Origin: Adineta ricciae
Taxonomy: Eukaryota > Rotifera > Eurotatoria > Adinetida > Adinetidae
Reading direction: 5' to 3'
Assembly (NCBI GenBank): GCA_905250025.1
Contig: CAJNOJ010000444.1
Span: forward strand, 1-64,000
Length of the DNA: 64,000 nucleotides
Made by a program: the position numbers and the translations under genes. The notes beneath the pieces were generated by a model, which was not told where the DNA came from, did no database searches, and was given only the letters and a program-made list of their open reading frames with translations. Shown one piece after another: positions 56,561 to 64,000 of this stretch. The first letter of the stretch is position 1. The number at the start of each line of letters is the position of its first letter.

Positions 56561-57640
56561 GGAAAAACTGTAAAAATTTTTCACAACGGAGGTGAATTTG
56601 TTTTCTACGCTTGTAATTTTCTTTTCTGCAACTGTACGAAGGTNTTTATATGACCCTCCTTTCAGTCGAGGGAAAAACTAATCTCGGATTCGAGATCTTC
56701 GACCCCGATTACCCTTCGGTCAACCCTTACCCTGCATATTAATAATTTATGTGTAGCTGACAGCTAGTTAATTAATAGGTAATAATTAGTTACATCTAAC
56801 CTCAGATTCAAGTTCCCCGACCTCGATTACCCTACCGGTAATCATTTTCTAACAACGATCGATCAATTTCTGATTGGATAGGACAGACAGACAAACTTTA
56901 AGCTTTTTAGCACAGCATTTAAACGCTGTATAACCCTTTCTTTCACAAAAAGGGAATAAAAACTTTCGTTTGTTCAGTGTTTTTTTTGTCTGACGTCAGC
57001 GAATAGTATTAGTCTGCTCTTATCTTAAACATTCAAGTATATAATAACAGCTTCGCATATTTTTCTAAGCAAACAATTCGTTAAAACTCATCAACGTTGT
57101 GGGCTAATTTTATCGCAATAGAAAACATCGAAGATACAAAGCGACGATCTCTTCTATGAACGTCGAAGGAAGTCTGCAGCTTGTCGATCGACTTTACCTT
57201 CGGATTGTGTTTGATTTGCTGAAGGTTCCCCAAAGAGTAGCATGAAGATTATCGTTGTAACCTTTGCTCAGATGTATTCTAATTCAAAGAACACTATTTC
57301 CACAAAATTGAGAGTTTCTTGCTCCACGACACATGGAAAATCAACCATTTGGAGTCAAGGGTACCGAGAAATATTCCAACAATAGCAATCAACGAAATAG
57401 TTTCACTAAAAACATTTCGATCATATCAGTGTTCAGATTTAAATATGTACTTTGTTGCTTTTTACGTAATACGTAATAAAACAACAGAAAATATTAAATG
57501 AGTCAATCTATTTAACTGCTGTGCCTTGTCATAACGTAAGCAGCATTTTTTTTTAAATCAAAAACAAATTAACGCCGATACGTCGATTTGCCGTTTCATT
57601 CTCTGTAAAACCTTCTGTTCTCATTCTCATAAGCAAAATG
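56561..57640. other. Intergenic stretch
   Basis: No gene recognised. One N at 56644. A run of about eight Ts follows near 56979. The right end should contain the promoter of the peptide gene at 57690. Confidence 0.4.
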
Positions 57641-57689
57641 TGAGAGTCATAAATACTTGGCTGTTCGTTTTCGTCAACACTATTCAAAA

Positions 57690-57923
57690 ATGAAGTGTAA
57701 TGTTTTCTTGACTCTGATCTTTATCTTATCATTATTCGTGGTCCATGCTGATCCAATAAATCAAAATCCTGTTCATACTTGTCAATGTGAATGTTTAAAC
57801 TGGTCAGAATATAGTACACCATCCGAACCACTGCCTGATTGTAGTATGTGTAATGTAGCAGCATGTCGAAAAATGGGTGGAAGTTGTGCGCATGGAGCTA
57901 TTATCAAAATTAGCTGTAATTAG
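57690..57923 (+). CDS. Small secreted Cys-rich protein
   Basis: The ATG at 57690 opens 77 codons. A signal peptide is clear (KCNVFLTLIFILSLFVVHA, cut probably before DP). The mature part of about 56 residues has eight Cys, grouped CxCxC, CxxC, C, C and C (TCQCECLNW, DCSMCNVAACRKM, GSCAHGAIIKISC), suggesting a disulphide-stabilised extracellular peptide. A TATA-like CATAAATAC lies about 40 bases upstream and AATAAA at about 58020, so the transcription unit looks compact and intronless. The family is not recognised; antimicrobial, protease-inhibitor-like or structural roles are all possible. Confidence 0.7.
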   Translation: MKCNVFLTLIFILSLFVVHADPINQNPVHTCQCECLNWSEYSTPSEPLPDCSMCNVAACRKMGGSCAHGAIIKISCN

Positions 57924-58503
57924 CTAAATCTGCTGGAAATCAAAATACGATTTGTTTTCAAAATTGTATTTTTCACAACTTTTTAAAATCTAATTAAATT
58001 TTTTGATTAATTAACAGAAAAATAAATTTCCATTAACACATTCCACCAGTGGCGAAACTAGGATTTTATGGGGTACTGAATCTGCGTTCTAGAACATCAA
58101 TTCCAGTTGAAACCCACAGCGAGTGACATTAGTCACAAATACTTCGTTTATTTTAAGCGTTTTTCCCGATTGCAATTTGCGTAGAACATTAACACTTTCT
58201 CTCAATCACTCACAACATGTTCAGTACTGTCACAGCGGCGCGCATCCAATTCCCTATGTTGATCTTATGATACACAGATCATCTGTGAATTTCATTATTT
58301 ATTAAATTTTTAACCAATAGAAACTGATTTCAACTGTTCCAAAAAAAAGTATCACGAAAGAAACGCAATGATTTCAAAAGATGTGTTTTTCTTTCCTTCT
58401 AAATTGGTTCTCTTTCTATGTATTCATTTATCTTTGTTGACTAAAATCCATTCCATATCATATTAAAAGAAGAGATTTGATAAACTTGTTAATTTCGTCT
58501 CAA
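57924..58503. other. 3' flank and intergenic stretch
   Basis: It contains the AATAAA at about 58020. The motif CAGTGGCGAAACTAGG near 58046 looks like a hAT-type terminus, but no partner end or target duplication is visible. No coding frame recognised. Confidence 0.4.
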
Positions 58504-59957
58504 TTAGAATAATTTCTTCATTCGTTGCATCAAACTTTTGAATTCTGCCTTGTAAATCTTCGCCGGTAAGACAAAAATCGGAAATGTCATTATTAATGGA
58601 CAAAATGAAATCAGATAAGCTATTAAAAAGACATATTTTTGCCATTGATGAGTTATACAAACCAACGTTAACGAGAAGATTAAACGCATGAGACTAAATA
58701 TAATCAATAATATCGGACTTCCATACAAAGGAAGTTGTCGCTTTAAACATGTCCAATATCCCTTATCGTCTTGATTTTTAGCTACAACTTGTTTCATCTT
58801 TGTTGTACGATGTAAAATAAATAATGTCACAAAGAAATTGACCAAACCTGGAATGATGAGATTGATAAGGTTCATTGTTAATCGATAATACTCGATCCAA
58901 CGTGAAGGAAAGGCGATCACACACCATGTATGTCGATTTGTTAATCGAGGATCGTCGATTATTTGTCGAATAAATGGCTCATACGATGAACTGATCAAAC
59001 TAATGATTGTAAGAATTAAAACAACCCGTTTCGCCCACCAAACACTCTTAGGTTTACTGAACGAAATACCTTTGATGACATTAACACATCGTTCTATTGC
59101 CACACAGGTGATAAGCCAATTAAAACACATTGGACAGATGTTTATAAAGTATTCCAGTATGACACAACTCCATCGAGCGATTGATCGATTATTAACATCG
59201 GATATCTGCGTTTTTAAAAGATAAGAAAAGCGACCAATTAAAAATAATAACCCAAACTGACCAATGATAGGTAAATAGAATAAATATACGCCACAGCCAG
59301 TCGTCTGTACTTGTTTTTGCTTGAACACAATAAGGGATACGCCATTCGATAGAATTCCAATGATAAACATTAAAATAAGAATCGATAAAACAACTTGAAT
59401 TACTAATGGTTGACTTGTTAACAACTGGTTCGCAAGAATATCTTGACCAATGATCATATCGAATGAAAATGTGTATTGCGATGCTGTTAAATGACACAAT
59501 GATCCGTAAATACATTCGTTACACACACAGCTAAAATCCCAAATGCCGTTAAATTCATTTTGTACGCATTGTCCATTGTTCTGACAATAATTTGTTTTGC
59601 ATTCAGTTAATGTCTCACGCTGAAATACAAGACAATCCGGATCGCGATATTTATCACAGAAACATAGATGAACTTCATCCATAAAACAAATCATGTGATG
59701 ATTTCGCTGACAGAGATGTCCGTAATACTTGATTCTCTTAGCCAATGGCATATCACGTATTGTTTTGTTGAAAATAATATCATTGATATGCGGACAATGA
59801 TTGGAATTGTCGATAATAGTCGTCACATTTGTCATTCTCTGTTTGAAAATACCAGCTATGTAAAAACCATGATGATTTGGCGTGACAATGATTTCGAGAA
59901 GGATGAATGATGATAAATATCGATCATTTGTATTATAAACTCGAAGCAAATTGTTCA
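58504..59957 (-). CDS. EGF-domain 7TM receptor, N-terminus cut by a gap
   Basis: About 484 codons run from the N at 59958 to the TAA at 58504. The extracellular part has a hydrophilic domain with FNKTIRDMPLAKRIKYYGHL and a Cys-rich stretch. A complete EGF-like module follows (CKTNYCQNNGQCVQNEFNG, then CVCNECIYGSLC). Seven hydrophobic segments start at VIQVVLSILILMFIIGILSN (TM1, with the GILSNG pattern). TM3 ends in CVAIERCVNV in place of DRY, and the C-tail is short and basic. Many bdelloid receptors combine LDLR/EGF modules with a rhodopsin-like core, and this one fits. It probably senses an extracellular protein or surface ligand; the ligand is unknown. The start codon and possibly more EGF modules lie beyond the gap. 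Confidence 0.85.
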
Positions 59958-59958
59958 N

Positions 59959-60203
59959 AGTAGTCGAGTACTTGGCACTAGCCAATGTGCTGATTTGTTC
60001 AAACTATTTCGGAATAGGACATTTCAGAAAGAGTTGTCCTCAAAAAGATGAAGCAACCTGCCGAACATGTGGAACGAAATGTACAAATTTGGCTGATCAT
60101 CAATGTTCAGGAGATCTGAAATATGTTCATTGTGGTGGTCCACATCATTCCAATGATTCAAAATGCAAAGTCGTAAAAGAATATAGAGCAGCCCTTACTC
60201 GTG
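59959..60203 (+). pseudogene. LINE ORF1-type zinc-knuckle fragment
   Basis: Beginning right after the N, the frame has Cys/His clusters of the CCHC type: CSNYFGIGHFRKSC, CRTCGTKCTNLADHQC and HCGGPHHSNDSKC followed by VVKEYRAALT. This order is characteristic of ORF1 (gag-like) proteins of jockey/R1-group non-LTR retrotransposons. The first knuckle has Tyr where the second Cys is expected (CSNY instead of CxxC). After YRAALT the sequence departs from the family and stops. No reverse transcriptase is present in the window. Confidence 0.6.
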
Positions 60204-60396
60204 TAAGTGACCGTGAGAGTTCCGTTTATTGGTGAAAACCAAGCAGGGAAAAGCACACATACAATATGTGAGAAGAACCGGTAGAAAAACAAGAAGAGGA
60301 GAAGAAACGAAGAAGAAGAGAACGAACGAACGAACGATAAAAAACACGACTGATGATTCAATATAGATATTTCCAGTTATCTTTTGGTATAATCCC

Positions 60397-60672
60397 TTAT
60401 ACATACACAAAGAACAAGATAGATGACAAATGGATCAGTGCCATTGAGGCAATAGACCAACTGAGGTAACAAACCGATGAGAAGAAATGGGAGACTGCCG
60501 AGAAATGAGAAGCGAAGAAAATCGGAGTTGATCCTTTGTTGAACTGTGGAAAATAAGAGAAGATAAATAGACTGAAGGAATTACCAATGATGCCACATAT
60601 AAAAAGTATCAAACCACCAATAGCTAGAGTAACTCGAAATACATAATTAAGGTAAGCGATTTCATCAGTCAA
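60397..60672 (-). pseudogene. N-terminal fragment of a 7TM receptor
   Basis: The frame encodes a short N-terminus and TM1 (VTLAIGGLILFICGIIGNSFSLFIF, with the GNS pattern and Asn1.50), the first intracellular loop (FPQFNKGSTPIF), then a degenerate second segment. It stops at 60397 without the remaining helices, and the downstream sequence has no 7TM character. Confidence 0.5.
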
Positions 60673-60699
60673 GCTGCTTATTTGGCTTCATTCAAGAAA

Positions 60700-61428
60700 A
60701 GAATCAGTTTGACAATCATATACATCGAATAGTTTCGAAACCCTTGAGGCATTTATTTTTGTTTCTCGAAGTGAGTCTTACATTAATTTTGTCATCATGC
60801 AACACCACTTATATGTCCTTATTTTTGTGTAATTCAATTTCTTGTTCTTGTGAATTTCGAAACTAAAAGCTCATGAATGAAAGTGAGGATGGAGTCAGAC
60901 TAGTAGATATATTCTGGATCTGTATTTAGCCTTGTTGTCGAACGATATTGCAACAAAATGATCAGTGATGGATGAGTAGTATGACGAAGACACCGTTATG
61001 TGCTCTTCTCTTTCATTTTTCTTTTTCAACATCAAATAATTCATCCCGAAAAAATGCGTTTCTATGCTCTCAAGTCGAAACAAAGTCTGATTATAAACTC
61101 TTATCACTGGATTTCAATTTCCTGTGGCATATTATGAACTAAAAAACTGTATTCATTTCTCTACTCAAGTGGGAAAATTTTCGAAGATAATGTTCTGTCT
61201 ATGAATCCATGCATGATTGATTGTATGAGCAGAACAATACAAGTGCATGTTTGTTTTACTATCGACAAAATACCCATAACCGTATGGAGTATGGTCTCCG
61301 TCTGATCGAATTAATCCTTATTTCAGCACGTTCATGAGGAATAGAGCATTCCTTTTCGTGTATATCCACATTCTGTGTTTCATAATAAGAATGAAATCTG
61401 CATCTCAAAAAGGTTTAATTGATATTTG
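60700..61428. other. Stretch without recognisable genes
   Basis: AT-rich, with stops in all frames. It includes the 3' flank of the second LRR gene. Confidence 0.4.
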
Positions 61429-62480
61429 TTAAAAATAAAAAGATGATGATGATCGCAAAATTATTTGAATATTTTGTTTTTTCTGGATTGATTTGAATTC
61501 ATTGGATATCTCATCTGAAACTGCATTTCCGCCGAAATGGATCGTTTTTAATGCCTAGACATAACGAAATTGGATCAGCAATGAACAATACAAAGACTCG
61601 CGTACTTTATTCATTTTTACGGCATCAATGAAATACAACACTCCTTGATATCCAATACTATTATCACTAAAATCGATAGTTGTCAACGCCTACGCAGAGA
61701 ATCGAAAGTATAGATATTGAAAAAAAGACTTGAATTATACCGTGTTGTTTCGTAAAACATCGCTAAAATATTGTATTCCGACATCTCCGATTTCATTATT
61801 CGAAAGAAGTAGTTTGGTAAGTGTCTGTACATACGTACAAAAAGAATTCAAAAAAGAATCATGGTGGAAGTTACTTTATTTTCTTGTAACAAATTACTGA
61901 AATACTTTATACCTTCGATTTCGATCGAACTATTCGATAGATTCAAATGTGTGAGTGTCTATACGAAAATAAGTAAAAAAGGGAAAAATAAACAATCAAG
62001 GAAAGAATTTACATTATTAAATTTCAATGCAGTTGCGAGATGTTGTGCTCCTCGAGCATTGATTTGATTGTGACTGAGATCCAGTTTAATCAATGTCTAT
62101 ATGAAGATAGTTGAACAAAATAAAACACTCCACAATTCTGTACTTTATTGTATCTGAGTACATCAGAAAGAATTTGAACTCCATAAATGGTTATTTGATT
62201 GTTGGAAATAATTAATGTGTTTAAACTCTACATATATCAAATAAAATGAATTCAAATGAACAACAAAAGTACCGTCTCCGGATTTTGCAAAATATCAACA
62301 AGAATTTCCGTTCCTTTGTCTCCGATTTGATTAGAACCAAGATTTAATTCAACAAATGTCTGTTAGAGAAAAATAAAAGGAAAGATTATGATAAAAGAAC
62401 AAAATTACTTTGACGTGTCCCAAAGTTGTTAGCAGATATTTCAGTGCAAAATGACCGATTTGGTTTCCGTTGATGTTTAA
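61429..62480 (-). CDS. Second single-LRR-per-exon gene, 5' part separated by piggyBac
   Basis: Seven LRR exons follow each other on the minus strand with the same 84-bp, phase-0 pattern and short introns as at 24814-26604. Examples: LNINGNQIGHFALKYLL at about 62405-62480, and a unit ending at TCTAC near 62225. The final exon (about 61556-61429) reads ALKTIHFGGNAVSDEISNEF and ends in TAA at 61431-61429. Upstream, the first visible LRR exon is interrupted at TTAA 62477-62480 by the piggyBac element. It is a relative of, and not a copy of, the 24.8 kb gene; exon sequences are clearly different. Probably inactivated by the insertion. Confidence 0.65.
62477..62480. other. piggyBac target site TTAA
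   Basis: TTAA directly adjoins the CCCTTAAAAGCC terminus of the element. It lies within an LRR codon run of the disrupted gene. Confidence 0.7.
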
Positions 62481-63715
62481 CCCTTAAAAGCCGAAACGTC
62501 CCTTCCAAGGGACATTGAAAATTGTTTATAGAACGAGAAGCAGACCTTTTTACAAGAACTCGACCGCTTTTTCTTATTAGGAAGGTCCGATTGGTCATGA
62601 AAAAAGAAAAAAATCAGCCTTGAATCACTTTCCGATAAATTTATGACTTTTTTAGTAAAGAGGTCTTTTTGTAGGTTCTTTCTTCGGAAATATTCGATGA
62701 CAGTGGCATGGAGTTTTGTTTTTCTGGACGATATTATATGCTTTGTGGTCAGATCAAACAATATAATGATCATCAATGACTTAAACTGATGTTTTCATAC
62801 TAAGCGGTATCGTATAAAAAATGTCCCTCGGAAGGGACATTCGGTCATTACGTCATAAAATATTCTTTCTTTCTATGAAATCATATCGAGGGGCGTATTT
62901 ATACATAGAATGTGCATACACGTTATTTGCGGACTATTTGATACCTTTTCTTCTTCTGATTTCGATAATTCTTTCATTTTGTGTGTATATAAATCTGTTT
63001 ATATAGCACTGACACTTTCACCATTACCGCATAATATCGAGAAAAACTATTCAGCTATGTCAAAAGTGGTACGAAATGATAGTTCAGATGATGACGATAT
63101 ACTTTATTCGATTAATTCTGATATAAGTGATGTTCACGATGATGGTGACGAAGAAGATGATGAAACCGATGAATCATCTGAGGGTGAGGGTATCGAAGTC
63201 AATGCAAGTCAAGATGAATCGTGGTCAGGTAAACGATTTAAGTCTAATCTACCAATTTATAATGGCGAACTCCAATTATCAAGCAGTTTTCGATCAGAAT
63301 TACCTCGAAGTCCATCACCAATAGATTATTTTCGATTATTCCTCACACCAGAGTTAGTTTCATATATCGTAGATCAATCTAATTTATATAGAATTCAAAC
63401 AAATCGAACCAAACAAAGTCCAATGAACGAAACTGATTTATATTGTTTGCTCGGTTTTCTTTTTTATTCATCGGTAGTACCTTTATCAAATAAACGTGAC
63501 TATTGGTCGTCTTTTAGCCGGAAACCGATTATTGCAAATGTTATTACTCGTGAGCGATTATTTTATCTTTTATCAATACTTCATTTCCATGATAATTCGG
63601 TGGAAAAAATGCAAAGCCGAAAAAGTTGAACCACTTTTAAAGCATTTCAATAACCGATGTAAACAAATTGTTCAACAAGAAAAAATCTCTCTATTGATGA
63701 GCAAATGATAGGTTA
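62481..63715 (+). mobile_element. piggyBac-type element, left end and 5' half
   Basis: The element starts CCCTTAAAAGCCGAAACG next to TTAA. Two near-palindromic subterminal motifs of the form GTCCCTTCCAAGGGACATT occur at about 62500 and 62822, bracketing the region upstream of the transposase. The right end is beyond the N at 63716 or outside the window. Confidence 0.65.
63057..63715 (+). pseudogene. piggyBac transposase, N-terminal half, frameshifted
   Basis: The ATG at 63057 opens an acidic N-terminus (SDDDDILYSINSDISD) typical of piggyBac proteins. The start of the DDE_Tnp_1_7 domain follows: PIDYFRLFLTPELVSYIVDQ, DLYCLLGFLFYSSVVPLSNK and YLLSILHFHDN. The frame breaks near 63605 and resumes one frame over as EPLLKHFNNRCKQIVQQEK, then shifts again to SIDEQMIG, where the first catalytic Asp lies. 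Two shifts in 100 bases suggest decay, although sequence errors next to the N at 63716 are possible. Confidence 0.75.
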
Positions 63716-63716
63716 N

Positions 63717-64000
63717 GAGAAGAACTGTGCCGGCGACGTCAAAGGTAAAAAACACTTGGTGGATGTATCAAACGTATTTGGTGTTGCGCTCATCGATTGC
63801 ATTTGGTAATAATCAATGCTTTGGGATTTTGGAACACGCCGCAGAAAGTCAATGCTGCTGAATTAATTAATAAATTGCAAGAAATTTCAGCGACAACGAA
63901 TGACGGTACTGCAAAGGAACAAGAAGATCTTATTTCTGCGACCGAATCAAATCTATCAAAATCAGGTAATGCTTTATTTTTGTGAAAATTTCACATACAT
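63717..64000 (+). other. Unassigned sequence after the last gap
   Basis: Frames such as VNAAELINKLQEISATTNDG have protein-like composition but do not continue the piggyBac domain in a way I recognise. The N at 63716 may join unrelated contigs. The window ends here. Confidence 0.3.

Noticed and set aside
58046-58061. hAT terminus CAGTGGCGAAACTAGG
   Set aside because: No partner end or duplication within the window; kept only as a remark in the intergenic entry.

Overview
The window looks like a bdelloid rotifer nuclear scaffold (Adineta/Rotaria type). It is AT-rich and eukaryotic, with short 45-80 bp introns bounded by GTAAGT or GTGATT donors and pyrimidine-AG acceptors. Its families are the multicopy ones typical of bdelloids: NHL-repeat membrane proteins, F-box/LRR proteins, arrays of one LRR per exon, ADP-ribosyltransferase-TPR fusions, orphan and EGF-type 7TM receptors, an RNAi-type RNA-dependent RNA polymerase, and several DNA transposons. 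The species is inferred from gene content only.

Layout: 1-3.2 kb NHL gene; 3.25-3.94 kb Helitron-like element; 4.4-7.3 kb intron-containing hAT transposase with a second hAT-type element (exact 8-bp target duplication) at its 5' side; 7.5-8.2 kb mariner relic; 8.9-9.9 kb intact two-exon GPCR; 10.7 kb MITE; 12.8-15.1 kb kinase-tail/J-domain gene cut by gaps at both ends; 15.7-17.4 kb F-box gene cut by a gap; 17.4-24.3 kb three N-bounded segments that repeat downstream DNA; 24.8-26.8 kb single-LRR-exon gene; 26.9-28.1 kb F-box gene with one in-frame stop; 28.6-29.9 kb multispan membrane protein; 30.2-33.8 kb three decayed modules of a membrane family; 35.9-37.1 kb four-exon papain-like protease; 38.1-39.7 kb decayed GT90 glycosyltransferase; 42-42.6 kb GPCR relic; 42.9-45.3 kb ART-TPR pseudogene; 45.6-49.9 kb intact RdRP; 50.5-51.6 kb NHL pseudogene; 53.5-56.6 kb inverted satellite and minisatellite; 57.7 kb small secreted Cys-rich peptide; 58.5-60 kb EGF-7TM receptor; 60 kb LINE ORF1 zinc-knuckle fragment; 61.4-62.5 kb second LRR gene split by a piggyBac (62.5-63.7 kb).

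The strongest structural signal is that the segments 17430-19509, 19511-21622 and 21624-24291, each bounded by a single N, are close copies in the same order and orientation of about 27.8-29.5, 33.4-36.0 and 37.9-40.7 kb. They look like allelic contigs placed in a scaffold gap, or a true segmental duplication. The paired copies carry different lesions, several of them deletions between short direct repeats.

Genes with complete-looking reading frames are the hAT transposase, the 8.9 kb GPCR, the protease, the RdRP, the 28.6 kb membrane protein (longest frame), the Cys-rich peptide and the gap-truncated EGF receptor. Much of the rest is decaying. No operon, CRISPR array or tRNA was recognised. 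Single Ns lie at 12829, 17429, 19510, 21623, 24292, 53796, 56644, 59958 and 63716, with an 11-N gap at 15109-15119.
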